Source: Enterobacter mori
GTDB lineage: Bacteria > Pseudomonadota > Gammaproteobacteria > Enterobacterales > Enterobacteriaceae
Reading direction: 5' to 3'
NCBI RefSeq assembly: GCF_025244905.1
Contig: NZ_CP104285.1
Coordinates: 310,001-374,000, forward strand
Length of the DNA: 64,000 nt
This document shows positions 47,594 through 60,752 of this stretch, one piece after another. Position numbers and translations under genes: made by a program. The notes under the pieces were generated by a model. That model saw only the letters and a program-made list of their open reading frames with translations. It had not been told where the DNA came from and ran no database searches. The number at the start of each line of letters is the position of its first letter. Position 1 is the stretch's first letter.

Positions 47594-48240
47594 CTTTAAC
47601 CCTCGCATCTCGCCCCGCGTATCTGGCGGAAAGCTTCAAAAAAATAGATAAGAAAATTCAAATAATTACCAGCCTTTAAGAGGGGCTAATTCGTTATCCA
47701 TGCAATAAAATTAAATGAGTGTCTTCCGTTTCTTTTGTTCGAAAGCACTGGGGATGATGTTTGCGGATTTATGATGCGATCTTTGGAATTGCGATTCAAT
47801 GAAAATAAAACAGTGTTTTAGTTATCTTGATCACATAATGAATGTAAACAAAGGATGCGGCTTTTTACTATTAAAATTTATGTAAATATGATGTGAAGGA
47901 ATGTGGCTTAATCTTTTGCTGCGCCCCGAATAATAACGTACGTAAGCATGTTTTTTCGGACGCTTGAGAAAGTACGCATTCTCAGGAATTGACAAAGTCT
48001 GACGTCATTTGACGAACAGGAAAAAGATATGTGAAGTTGATCACATATATAAACACTGGTAGGGTAAAAAGGTCATTAACTGCCCAGGCAGGCGTCAACA
48101 GGTTCGGTTGTATCGACGTAAAACGTCAATGTAAGTAAACCTGCTACGCTTGAATAAGGCGATTCGCATGGAGCGAATCCCAGGTTCACAGAATGCGTGT
48201 TAGCTGTGGAACGGACAGGGCTGAGTCTACGAGGAAAGCT
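47594..48240. promoter_or_regulatory. proP: Regulatory region upstream of proP
   Basis: About 650 bp, AT-rich, between divergent genes. It contains the CRP-type site at 48030-48045 and long A/T tracts upstream. E. coli proP has an osmotically and CRP-controlled P1 and a Fis/RpoS-dependent P2 close to the gene; the same layout is likely. No other gene is seen. Confidence 0.6.
48030..48045. promoter_or_regulatory. CRP site of the proP P1 region
   Basis: TGTGAAGTTGATCACA fits TGTGA-N6-TCACA exactly and lies about 195 bp upstream of proP. In E. coli CRP represses P1 from a comparable site. Confidence 0.8.
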
Positions 48241-49743
48241 ATGCTAAGAAGGAAAAAGGTTAAACCCATTACGCTTCGCGATGTCACGATTATCGATGAC
48301 GCAAAACTGCGTAAAGCGATCACCGCCGCCTCGCTCGGTAATGCGATGGAATGGTTCGATTTTGGTGTCTACGGTTTTGTTGCCTATGCATTAGGTAAAG
48401 TGTTCTTCCCCGGTGCCGACCCAAGCCTGCAGATGATTGCCGCGCTGGGTACGTTCTCCGTTCCCTTCCTGATTCGCCCGCTGGGTGGTCTGTTCTTCGG
48501 TATGCTCGGTGACAAATACGGTCGCCAGAAAATACTCGCTATTACCATTGTTATTATGTCGATCAGTACATTCTGTATCGGCCTGATACCGTCCTACGCC
48601 ACTATAGGCATCTGGGCACCGATTTTGCTGCTGCTCTGTAAAATGGCGCAGGGCTTCTCCGTCGGGGGTGAGTATACCGGTGCGTCGATCTTCGTTGCGG
48701 AGTATTCACCTGACCGTAAGCGTGGCTTTATGGGCAGCTGGCTGGACTTCGGTTCGATTGCCGGGTTTGTGATGGGCGCAGGCGTCGTGGTGCTGATTTC
48801 AACCGTGGTGGGTGAAGAGAACTTCCTCGAATGGGGCTGGCGTATTCCGTTCTTTATCGCGCTGCCGCTGGGCATCATCGGCCTTTACCTGCGTCATGCG
48901 CTGGAAGAGACGCCAGCGTTCCAGCAGCACGTTGAAAAGCTGGAGCAGGGAGACCGCGAAGGGCTGCAGGAAGGCCCGAAAGTATCGTTCAAAGAGATTG
49001 CAACCAAACACTGGCGCAGCCTGCTGACCTGTATCGGTCTGGTGATTTCCACCAACGTGACCTACTACATGCTGCTGACCTACATGCCGAGCTATCTGTC
49101 GCATAACCTGCATTACTCGGAAGATCACGGTGTGCTGATTATTATCGCCATCATGGTGGGTATGCTGTTTGTGCAGCCCATTATGGGTCTGTTGAGTGAC
49201 CGCTTTGGTCGTCGCCCGTTTATCATCCTTGGCAGTGTGGCGCTTTTTGCGCTGTCGATCCCAGCCTTTATTCTGATTAACAGTAATGTGCTGGGTCTGA
49301 TTTTCGCGGGACTGCTGATGCTGGCGGTGATCCTTAACTGCTTTATTGGGGTGATGGCTTCGACATTGCCGGCGATGTTCCCGACGCACATTCGTTATAG
49401 TGCGCTGGCGGCAGCGTTCAACATCTCCGTTCTGATTGCTGGCCTGACGCCGACGCTGGCTGCCTCTCTGGTGGAAAGCACGCAGAACCTGATGATGCCT
49501 GCTTATTATCTGATGGTTATTGCAGTCATTGGTCTGGCAACCGGTCTTACCATGAAGGAGACGGCGAACCGTCCTCTGAAAGGGGCGACGCCTGCGGCAT
49601 CGGATATTCAGGAAGCGAAAGAGATCCTGCGCGAGCACTACGATAACGTAGAGCAGAAGATAGAGGATATTGACGCAGAGATTGAAGAGCTGCAGAAGAA
49701 ACGCTCCCGCCTTGTTGATCAACATCCACGGATTAACGAGTAA
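48241..49743 (+). CDS. proP: Proline/betaine osmoregulatory transporter ProP
   Basis: MFS proton symporter importing proline, glycine betaine and ectoine under osmotic stress, 500 aa as in E. coli. Twelve TM segments with MFS motifs GDKYGRQK and SDRFGRRPF, and a cytoplasmic C-terminal heptad repeat (about residues 455-495) that forms the antiparallel coiled coil tuning osmotic sensitivity. The ATG at 48241 follows GAGGAAAG; an ORF from 48193 lies in the leader. Confidence 0.97.
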   Translation: MLRRKKVKPITLRDVTIIDDAKLRKAITAASLGNAMEWFDFGVYGFVAYALGKVFFPGADPSLQMIAALGTFSVPFLIRPLGGLFFGMLGDKYGRQKILAITIVIMSISTFCIGLIPSYATIGIWAPILLLLCKMAQGFSVGGEYTGASIFVAEYSPDRKRGFMGSWLDFGSIAGFVMGAGVVVLISTVVGEENFLEWGWRIPFFIALPLGIIGLYLRHALEETPAFQQHVEKLEQGDREGLQEGPKVSFKEIATKHWRSLLTCIGLVISTNVTYYMLLTYMPSYLSHNLHYSEDHGVLIIIAIMVGMLFVQPIMGLLSDRFGRRPFIILGSVALFALSIPAFILINSNVLGLIFAGLLMLAVILNCFIGVMASTLPAMFPTHIRYSALAAAFNISVLIAGLTPTLAASLVESTQNLMMPAYYLMVIAVIGLATGLTMKETANRPLKGATPAASDIQEAKEILREHYDNVEQKIEDIDAEIEELQKKRSRLVDQHPRINE

Positions 49744-49748
49744 TAATG

Positions 49749-49774
49749 AAACCCGCCGCTGGCGGGTTTTCTTT
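49749..49774 (+). terminator. Terminator after proP
   Basis: AAACCCGCC/GGCGGGTTT stem with a GCT loop, then TCTTTT; ends 3 bp from the stop of the convergent metal-transporter gene. Confidence 0.9.
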
Positions 49775-49776
49775 TA

Positions 49777-50730
49777 TTAGCATCCTGCGGCAATGTAGTC
49801 GCCGTTGGCGCTAATGGGGATCACCGTCAGGAACAGGACGGTGGCGAACAGGATGAGTACGATCCCTCCCGCAATTTTCACTACCGGGACCAGCCAGCTC
49901 AGCGTTGACCCGCCGCCGAAATATGCCACCGTGCGTTCACGGGCATAACGTACCGCCAGCGAGAGACCCATAATAGAAAGCGCTGTACCCAGTGACATGG
50001 TCATCACCGCGGCGATCCCCCAGGTGACAATGCCGAGCGCATTCGAGAACATCAGGATCATGATCGCACCGCTGCACGGCCGCGCGCCAATCGCCATCAC
50101 CACGCCCAGACGCGTTTTCCAGTCGCCTTTTGTCAGATCGGTGCCAACGCCATGGTGGCCACAACCGCAATCCTCATCATGCTGGTGGAAGGGTTTGATC
50201 GAGGAAATTGTTATTCGACGCGGACGCAGGCTTTTGAATGCCTGATAAATGACATATGCGCCGAATGCGCCAATAAGGACGGCACTGACCTTCTCTACAT
50301 ACCATCGGCTGGTGCTGATATCCCCCGAGGCGAGGTTAAACCCTATTGCCAGTATAAAGACAAAGAGTATGGCGCTGATGCCCTGCATTAGGCTGCCGAG
50401 AAACGGCACAACCCGGGCGGCCAATTCGCTTTCTTTATTTGTACTGAGATAGGTGGTGACAATGAATTTGCCATGCCCCGGTCCGATGGCGTGAAGTACG
50501 CCATAAAGGAAGGCGCCGGTGAGTAGCCACAGACCGCCGCTGTACTGATGGTTATTCAGCTGGAGCAAGTACATCACCAGGTAGCGATGTAAGGTTATCT
50601 GTGTGGTGAGGCACCACTGAATAAAGGCATTCCAGTGCGTGTGGAGCGTAAAACCTGCAAAGAGAAGTACCAGCACCATCAGCCCTGCTGTGGGGATGCG
50701 CCAGTCACGGGTGAGACGTTGTGTGGTCAT
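49777..50730 (-). CDS. NicO-family nickel/cobalt (or zinc) transporter
   Basis: A 317-aa inner-membrane protein with about seven TM segments. Motifs HAIGPGHGKF and GARPCSGAIMILMFS are typical of RcnA/ZevB-type NicO transporters. A metal-binding-like loop (HQHDEDCGCGHHG) lies between TM segments near residues 182-194. It could export or import Ni, Co or Zn. No DUF1007 partner (ZevA-like) or metalloregulator is seen beside it. It sits between proP and the rrn promoter; E. coli K-12 has no gene here. Confidence 0.85.
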   Translation of the reverse strand: MTTQRLTRDWRIPTAGLMVLVLLFAGFTLHTHWNAFIQWCLTTQITLHRYLVMYLLQLNNHQYSGGLWLLTGAFLYGVLHAIGPGHGKFIVTTYLSTNKESELAARVVPFLGSLMQGISAILFVFILAIGFNLASGDISTSRWYVEKVSAVLIGAFGAYVIYQAFKSLRPRRITISSIKPFHQHDEDCGCGHHGVGTDLTKGDWKTRLGVVMAIGARPCSGAIMILMFSNALGIVTWGIAAVMTMSLGTALSIMGLSLAVRYARERTVAYFGGGSTLSWLVPVVKIAGGIVLILFATVLFLTVIPISANGDYIAAGC

Positions 50731-50870
50731 GGAAGGAGCCTGCAGGGGAATATTTGTCGCTAGTATAGTGGATTTGAGGGGCGACTGTGGATAAGTCTGT
50801 GTGTAAAAAGGTATAAGGTGGGGTTTTGCTGTGGAATGCAGCAGTCAGTCATTTTTCTGTCATTTAGCGG

Positions 50871-50898
50871 TTGCGGCGGCGCGAGAACTCCCTATAAT
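50871..50898 (+). promoter_or_regulatory. rrn P1 promoter
   Basis: TTGCGG, 16-bp spacer, TATAAT; the CTCCCTATAATGCGCC context and GC-rich discriminator are those of rRNA P1 promoters under stringent control. Fis sites would lie upstream (about 50760-50860). Confidence 0.9.
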
Positions 50899-50979
50899 GC
50901 GCCTCCATCGACACGGAACATGTGAATCACTTCACAAACAACCCGGTCGGTTGAAGAGAAAAAATCCTGAAATAACGGG

Positions 50980-51007
50980 TTGACTCTGAAAGAGGAAAGC
51001 GTAATAT
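50980..51007 (+). promoter_or_regulatory. rrn P2 promoter
   Basis: TTGACT, 16-bp spacer, TAATAT, about 110 bp downstream of P1, the usual arrangement. Confidence 0.85.
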
Positions 51008-51045
51008 ACGCCACCTCGCGACAGAGCGCTAAAGCGCGTCGCAAC

Positions 51046-51057
51046 TGCTCTTTAACA
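51046..51057 (+). promoter_or_regulatory. rrn leader boxA antitermination site
   Basis: TGCTCTTTAACA, the NusB/NusE boxA of the rRNA leader. A second copy (TGCTCTTTAAAA) occurs in the spacer before 23S at about 52966. Confidence 0.9.
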
Positions 51058-51189
51058 ATTTATCAGACAATCTGTGTGGGCACTCAAAGTGACATGGATT
51101 CTTAATGTCTTCGGACAATAAATGAATACCAAGTCTCTGAGTGAACATACGTAATTCATTACGAAGTTTAATTCACGAGCATCAAACTT

Positions 51190-52731
<1,542 letters not shown>

Positions 52732-52816
52732 CCTTAAAGAACCTGCCTTTGTAGTGCTCACACAGATTGTCTGATGAAAAGTAAATAGCAAGGCGTCTTG
52801 CGATTGAGACTTCAGT

Positions 52817-52892
52817 GTCCCCTTCGTCTAGAGGCCCAGGACACCGCCCTTTCACGGCGGTAACAGGGGTTCGAATCCCCTAGGGGACGCCA
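52817..52892 (+). tRNA. tRNA-Glu (UUC) in the 16S-23S spacer
   Basis: 76 nt from GTCCCCTTCG to the encoded CCA; anticodon TTC in the CCTTTCACGG loop. All four arms pair. Like E. coli rrnB, C, E and G, this operon has a single spacer tRNA. Confidence 0.99.
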
Positions 52893-53074
52893 CTTGCTGG
52901 TTCGTGAGTGAAAGTCACCTGCCGTCATATCTCAAAACTGACTTGCGAGTCATGTTTGAGATATTTGCTCTTTAAAAATCTGGATCAAGCTGAAAATTGA
53001 AACGACACACATGTTATGTGTGTTCGAGTCTCTCAAATTTTCGCAATCAGAAGTGAAACATCTTCGGGTTGTGA

Positions 53075-55980
<2,906 letters not shown>

Positions 55981-56047
55981 ACAACGCCGAAGGTGTTTTG
56001 GCGAAGAGAGAGACACGATTTTCAGCCTGATACAGATTAACAGAATT

Positions 56048-56167
56048 TGCCTGGCGGCTTTAGCGCGGTGGTCCCACCTGACCCCATGCCGAACTCAGAA
56101 GTGAAACGCCGTAGCGCCGATGGTAGTGTGGGGTCTCCCCATGTGAGAGTAGGGAACTGCCAGGCAT
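56048..56167 (+). rRNA. 5S ribosomal RNA
   Basis: 120 nt from TGCCTGGCGG to CTGCCAGGCAT with pairing ends; the only 5S gene of this operon. Confidence 0.98.
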
Positions 56168-56177
56168 CAATTAGAAG

Positions 56178-56207
56178 AACCCCGTACCGTAAGGTGCGGG
56201 GTTTTTT
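56178..56207 (+). terminator. rrn operon terminator
   Basis: AACCCCG(T)ACC/GGTGCGGGGTT stem followed by TTTTTT, 10 bp after 5S. Confidence 0.92.
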
Positions 56208-56241
56208 GCTTTGTGCGTCAGAAACCATGCCGGATGGGTTT

Positions 56242-56271
56242 GTAGGCCCGGTAAGCGCAGCGTCACCGGGC
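56242..56271. repeat. Single REP unit after rrn
   Basis: GTAGGCCCGGTAAGCGCAGC...CACCGGGC, one REP unit in the gap between the rrn terminator and tRNA-Phe. Confidence 0.75.
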
Positions 56272-56349
56272 AGACCAGGCCGCACGATCTTACTGGAAAG
56301 AGATACAGGAATATAAAAACAGGGAAGGTTTTGATAAACGCAGAAAAGC

Positions 56350-56377
56350 AAAAACCCAGCCATAAGCTGGGTTCTTT
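56350..56377 (-). terminator. Terminator of tRNA-Phe
   Basis: On the minus strand AACCCAGC/GCTGGGTT stem followed by TTTTGC, 7 bp downstream of the tRNA. Confidence 0.88.
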
Positions 56378-56383
56378 AAATAG

Positions 56384-56459
56384 TGGTGCCCGGACTCGGA
56401 ATCGAACCAAGGACACGGGGATTTTCAATCCCCTGCTCTACCGACTGAGCTATCCGGGC
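56384..56459 (-). tRNA. tRNA-Phe (GAA)
   Basis: 76 nt with encoded CCA; anticodon GAA; sequence appears the same as E. coli pheU/pheV. It is a known integration site for genomic islands in E. coli, but no integrase or second attachment copy is seen here. Confidence 0.98.
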
Positions 56460-56586
56460 AACGGAGCGCATTAAACCGCAATCACGCCTTATCGTCAACA
56501 TTATTTCGGGAAAAGCTGTTCAATTGCTTAACTTTGCGGCAATCTGATGGTTTACGCGTCGAATAGGGCGAATTTAACAGGTTCGC

Positions 56587-57162
56587 TTACGTCAACGCCC
56601 CGCCCATACGGCACTGAGCAAAGCGGAGAATATCTTCCGCCAGTCGATGCGCCGTATCCACATCCGCCTGACTACGGTTCACCAGCATGCGGCTCAGGCA
56701 ACCTTCCAGCACCAGCTCCATCTGCTTCGCCACCATCGCCGGGTCATCCACTTCAAGCGTGGTCAGCAGTTCGTGGGTAAAATCATGCGCCGCACGTTTT
56801 TGCTGATCCGCCAACTGATGGATGGGGTGGCCTGGATCGGGGAAGTACGTACAGGCGGCGATGAACAGACAGCCCGGATAGCGGTTGTTGCTGACGCATT
56901 CCGTCAGGGCGGTATAACGCGCCAGCAGCTTTTGCTCTGCCGTGAGCTCTTCATTCAACATCAACTGCCTGCGCCAGATATCCACCTGCTGGCTGAGATA
57001 GCGCAGGGCGTCATAGAGCAGCGCCTCTTTATCGGGCCAGAAGCGGGTAAGCTCGTCCAGAGGGTAATCGATACGGTCGGCGACCATCTCAAGCGTGGTG
57101 CTGGCGATCCCTTGAATCTCAAGTAATTGCAGGGCTTGTCCCAGTACGTCTTCACGTTGCAC
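56587..57162 (-). CDS. yjdC: TetR-family regulator YjdC
   Basis: A 191-aa TetR-type protein: HTH at about residues 5-50 ([32 protein letters not shown]) and a helical ligand domain very close to E. coli YjdC. The GTG at 57162 is chosen because GGAGGAG lies just upstream and it matches the family N-terminus (QREDVLG). Target and ligand unknown. It lies downstream of dsbD. Confidence 0.9.
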   Translation of the reverse strand: MQREDVLGQALQLLEIQGIASTTLEMVADRIDYPLDELTRFWPDKEALLYDALRYLSQQVDIWRRQLMLNEELTAEQKLLARYTALTECVSNNRYPGCLFIAACTYFPDPGHPIHQLADQQKRAAHDFTHELLTTLEVDDPAMVAKQMELVLEGCLSRMLVNRSQADVDTAHRLAEDILRFAQCRMGGALT

Positions 57163-57211
57163 GGTTTTCTCCTCCGTTATTCCCAACGGTTTATCCCGTT
57201 TAAAGTGTTGT

Positions 57212-58921
57212 TTACGGTTGGCGATTGCGCAAATGCGCGCTGAACGCCGCTGCATCCATAAACCCGGTTACACGCTGTTCTGGTTGTTCCAGGCCTTGTT
57301 TATCGAAGAACAGAATAGTGGGCAGCCCGAGCACGTTAAGCTGCTTCAGCAGAGCCTTATCCTGCGCATTATTGGCTGTCACATTCACCTGGAGCAGAAC
57401 CGTTTCTTTTAGAGCACGTTGTACCTGTGGATCGCTAAAGGTGTATTTTTCAAACTCTTTACAGGCGACACACCAGTCGGCATAGAGATCGAGCATCACC
57501 GGTTTACCTTTTGCTTGCGTCAGGGCGGCGTTGAGTTCATCCACGTTGTTAATCTGCGTGAAATTCAGGTGCGCCTGCGTCTCGCTAACGGGTGAGCCGA
57601 AAGCCCAATCCTGTAGCGGACGCACGCTCACCAGCGCAGCGGCGAGCAGAAGAATTTGCACCAGACGCATCCACGCTTTTTTTGCGCCCAGGCTGACGAT
57701 AAATGCCCAGCCGAAGAAGGCCACACTGAGCATTGCCCACAGGCGAATGCCCCAGAGGTCACCCACAATGCGCTCCAGCAGGAACACAGGCAGCGCCAGA
57801 ATCACAAAGCCAAACGCTGTTTTCACCGTCTCCATCCACGGGCCGCTCTTCGGCAGAAGTCGGTTGCCGAAAACTGTGACCAGAATCAGCGGCAGGCCCA
57901 TGCCCAGCGCGTATAGGTACAGCGTACCGCCTCCAAGCCACAGATTGCCGCTCTGGGCAATATAGAGCAGGATGGCGCTCAGCGGTGCGGTGGTGCAAGG
58001 GGAGCAAATCAGTCCAGCGATGGCCCCCATCGCAAACACCCCGCCTGCCGAACCACCCTGCTGGCGGTTACTCATCAGCGTTAAGCGAGTTTGCAGAGCT
58101 GACGGTAGCTGCAGCGTGAACAGGCCAAACATCGACAGTGCCAGCAGGATAAACACCGCTGACAGGCCTATAAGCACGTAAGGGTGCTGAAGCGCCGCCT
58201 GGAACTGCAATCCGGCAGCGGCGACCACAAGGCCGAGCGCCGTGTAGGTCAGCGCCATACCCTGCACGTAGATAAAGGCCAGCAGCAGCGCGCGGGCGGT
58301 AGAAAGGCGCTGTTTGCCGCCCAGTACGATGCCTGAAATAAGCGGGTACATTGGCAGGACGCACGGCGTAAAGGCAATGCCTATACCGATCAGCAAGGCC
58401 CACAGCGCCGAGAACGGAAGGTCTGACGCGGCTTCGCCTTCACCTTCACCCCTCACCCTGGCCCTCTCCCCTGAGGGGAGAGGGGAGGCCGCGGCTTTCA
58501 CTTCGCTGAGCGGAACGACCTTCGTTTCAGGGGGATAGCAGAATCCGGCATCCGCACATCCTTGATAGGTGACGGTCAGCGTTGCGCCTTTATCGGCCTG
58601 ATTCACCGTAACGGGCACGCTTAAGCGCTGGCGGTAGATTTCACTCTTACCGTAGAACTCGTCCTCATGCCACTCACCCGCGGGCATTTGCAGTGCGCCG
58701 ACGTTAGCCTTTGCGGGCGTGATGCTGACCTGTTTGCGGTAGAGGTAATAGCCCTCTTTCACCTGCCAGGTAAGATTGAGATCGTGCTGGTTTTGCTGAA
58801 AGTCGAAAATGAACGCCTGGTCGGCGGGAATAAAGTTCGAACGGCCGGGCGCGTCAAATAACCCGGCAAAAGCTGACGTGCTGCACAGCAGCAGGATCAG
58901 CGTAAGGAAGCGTTGAGCCAT
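57212..58921 (-). CDS. dsbD: Thiol:disulfide interchange protein DsbD, with repeat insertion
   Basis: Inner-membrane electron carrier moving reducing power from cytoplasmic thioredoxin to periplasmic DsbC, DsbG and CcmG. Signal peptide 1-19; N-terminal domain with Cys122/Cys128; eight-TM domain with FTPCVLP and [11 protein letters not shown]-terminal thioredoxin domain with DWCVACKEF. It is 569 aa against 565 in E. coli. The linker between the N-terminal and membrane domains (about residues 145-164, [19 protein letters not shown]) is a direct translation of the GC-rich palindromic repeat found elsewhere in intergenic gaps. It overlaps cutA by 25 bp. Confidence 0.96.
   Translation of the reverse strand: MAQRFLTLILLLCSTSAFAGLFDAPGRSNFIPADQAFIFDFQQNQHDLNLTWQVKEGYYLYRKQVSITPAKANVGALQMPAGEWHEDEFYGKSEIYRQRLSVPVTVNQADKGATLTVTYQGCADAGFCYPPETKVVPLSEVKAAASPLPSGERARVRGEGEGEAASDLPFSALWALLIGIGIAFTPCVLPMYPLISGIVLGGKQRLSTARALLLAFIYVQGMALTYTALGLVVAAAGLQFQAALQHPYVLIGLSAVFILLALSMFGLFTLQLPSALQTRLTLMSNRQQGGSAGGVFAMGAIAGLICSPCTTAPLSAILLYIAQSGNLWLGGGTLYLYALGMGLPLILVTVFGNRLLPKSGPWMETVKTAFGFVILALPVFLLERIVGDLWGIRLWAMLSVAFFGWAFIVSLGAKKAWMRLVQILLLAAALVSVRPLQDWAFGSPVSETQAHLNFTQINNVDELNAALTQAKGKPVMLDLYADWCVACKEFEKYTFSDPQVQRALKETVLLQVNVTANNAQDKALLKQLNVLGLPTILFFDKQGLEQPEQRVTGFMDAAAFSAHLRNRQP
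58449..58488. repeat. GC-rich palindromic repeat inside dsbD
   Basis: CCCCTCACCCTGG arm, then CCCTCTCCCC/GGGGAGAGGGG palindrome, same family as the intergenic copies. It is in frame and encodes part of the DsbD linker. Confidence 0.88.
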
Positions 58922-59220
58922 GAGAGATAGTCGTTATCGCCGTGGACCACTGGCAGCACCAGCAGTTCCGGAGTTTGGTAAGGATGATGAGATTTGAGGC
59001 AGTCGAGTAGCGCCTGCTGATTCGCCGGATTGGTTTTGAGCAACATCTGGACTTCGTACTCCTGCTCCAGCTTGCCTTCCCAGTAATAAAGAGAGGTGGC
59101 ACCGGGGAGGATCGTCACGCAGGCAGCCAGTTTTTCGGCCAGCACTTTGGCGGCGAGATCCTGGGCAGTGGCTTCATCAGGGGCGGTACACAGTACGACA
59201 ACAGCATCGGGCGTGTTCAC
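58897..59220 (-). CDS. cutA: Divalent-cation tolerance protein CutA
   Basis: A 107-aa PII-like trimeric cytoplasmic protein with the conserved [20 protein letters not shown] and [11 protein letters not shown] motifs. It is linked to copper tolerance in E. coli, but its biochemical role is unresolved. It overlaps the dsbD start by 25 bp, as in E. coli where they are co-transcribed. Confidence 0.95.
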   Translation of the reverse strand: MNTPDAVVVLCTAPDEATAQDLAAKVLAEKLAACVTILPGATSLYYWEGKLEQEYEVQMLLKTNPANQQALLDCLKSHHPYQTPELLVLPVVHGDNDYLSWLNASLR

Positions 59221-59282
59221 AAGTCGACCTCCTCATCACGAAAGTCTTCACTATATCACGCAAGGCAGTTGGTCATTAATGA

Positions 59283-59307
59283 AACGGGCCGCAGAGCGGC
59301 CCGATTT
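59283..59307 (-). terminator. Terminator after dcuA
   Basis: CGGGCCGC/GCGGCCCG stem with an AGA loop; on the minus strand followed by TTTC. It separates dcuA from cutA. Confidence 0.75.
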
Positions 59308-59333
59308 TAACTATTTTTACAACGGCAATCCGT

Positions 59334-60635
59334 TTACAGCACAATGCCACCGATGATAAAGCCGAGGATCACACAAAGCGTAATGGCGACGACGCCCGGG
59401 ATCAGGAACGCGTGGTTAAACACGTACTTACCGATACGCGTTGAGCCGGTGTCATCCATTTCAACCGCCGCCAGCAGGGTTGGGTAGGTTGGCAATACGA
59501 ACAGCGCAGAAACCGCCGCGAAAGAGGCAATTGCCGTCAGCGGCGTCACACCCAGCATCAGTGCCGCAGGCATCAGCGCTTTGGTGGTGGCGGCCTGAGA
59601 GTAGAGCAGGGTCGCAGCAAAGAACAGCACGACCGCCAGCAGCCACGGATAGTTGTGCAGCAGGTCGCCTGCTACGGTCTGGATGTCGCTGATGTGCGCT
59701 TTCACGAAGGTATCACCGAGCCAGGCTACGCCCAGTACGCACACGCAGGCGCTCATACCGGATTTAAAGGTGCTGGCGTTCAGCACTTCGCTGGTGTCAA
59801 TTTTACAGGTGATGCTAATCAGCGTGGCGATGGTCAGCATGAACACCACAATCGCTTCGTTACGCGGCAGGACCGGGTTCTGGATCAGCCCCACGGTGTC
59901 ACTGATGGCGGTCGCGTAGAACATCACGGCGACAATGCCAATCAGGAACAGCAGCACGGAGCGTTTTGCGTGTGGCTTCAGTTCGAAGACCTGGCTACCG
60001 CGCAGCTTCACTTCACCTTTCGCCAGGCGTTCCTGGTAAACAGGGTCGTCTTTCAGCTCGGCACCGAGAAAGTTACAGAGCACAGCGGTAATCATGACTG
60101 CAATCAGCGTTACCGGAATACAGATCGCCAGCAGCGTCAGGTAGCTTACGCCCATCGGCTCAAGGATCCCGGCGAAGAAGACCACCGCAGCGGAAATCGG
60201 TGATGCGGTAATCGCAATCTGGGACGCGACTACTGCAATAGAGAGCGGACGCGACGGGCGAATACCTTGTTCCTTCGCCACTTCAGTAATCACCGGCAGC
60301 GTTGAAAAAGCAGTGTGGCCAGTACCGGCGAGAATGGTCATAAACCAGGTCACCAGCGGGGCAAGGAAGGTAATATATTTGGGATGGCGGCGCAGCATAC
60401 GCTCCGCCAGGCTCACCAGGTAGTCCATACCGCCTGCGACCTGCATGGCCGCGATAGCTGCAATAACTGCCATGATGATTTCGATAACGTCAAAAGGGAT
60501 TGCGCCGGGTTTGATCTGAAAGAGAAGGGTAAGAACGAGCACCCCGAGACCGCCGGCAAAACCGATGCCGATCCCCCCGAGTCGTGCGCCCAAATAAATC
60601 GCCAACAAGACGATGACGAGTTCTGCTCCAAACAT
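59334..60635 (-). CDS. dcuA: Anaerobic C4-dicarboxylate transporter DcuA
   Basis: A 433-aa inner-membrane exchanger of aspartate, fumarate, succinate and malate. Ten or more TM segments; conserved GAELVIVLLAIYLGARLGGIGIG start and GTGHTAFSTLPVITEVAK segment. It follows aspA in the same direction with a hairpin between; E. coli has the same aspA-dcuA arrangement. Confidence 0.96.
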   Translation of the reverse strand: MFGAELVIVLLAIYLGARLGGIGIGFAGGLGVLVLTLLFQIKPGAIPFDVIEIIMAVIAAIAAMQVAGGMDYLVSLAERMLRRHPKYITFLAPLVTWFMTILAGTGHTAFSTLPVITEVAKEQGIRPSRPLSIAVVASQIAITASPISAAVVFFAGILEPMGVSYLTLLAICIPVTLIAVMITAVLCNFLGAELKDDPVYQERLAKGEVKLRGSQVFELKPHAKRSVLLFLIGIVAVMFYATAISDTVGLIQNPVLPRNEAIVVFMLTIATLISITCKIDTSEVLNASTFKSGMSACVCVLGVAWLGDTFVKAHISDIQTVAGDLLHNYPWLLAVVLFFAATLLYSQAATTKALMPAALMLGVTPLTAIASFAAVSALFVLPTYPTLLAAVEMDDTGSTRIGKYVFNHAFLIPGVVAITLCVILGFIIGGIVL

Positions 60636-60705
60636 AAGTGCCTTCCTTGTTTATTAACAAGTTGATATTGAAATGTTGTGTAATTGGTAATGCTTAAAAA
60701 GAAAA

Positions 60706-60732
60706 AAGGCACGTCACAAGTGACGTGCCTTT
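60706..60732. terminator. Hairpin between aspA and dcuA
   Basis: AAAGGCACGTCA/TGACGTGCCTTT stem with a CAAG loop; on the minus strand followed by TTTTTC. Probable partial terminator ending aspA transcripts, as described in E. coli. Confidence 0.8.
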
Positions 60733-60752
60733 CGGAAGCTTAGCCTGTACTG

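Noticed and set aside
56384..56459. tRNA-Phe as the attachment site of a genomic island in this window
   Set aside because: No integrase, no second partial tRNA copy, and both flanks are ordinary chromosomal genes.
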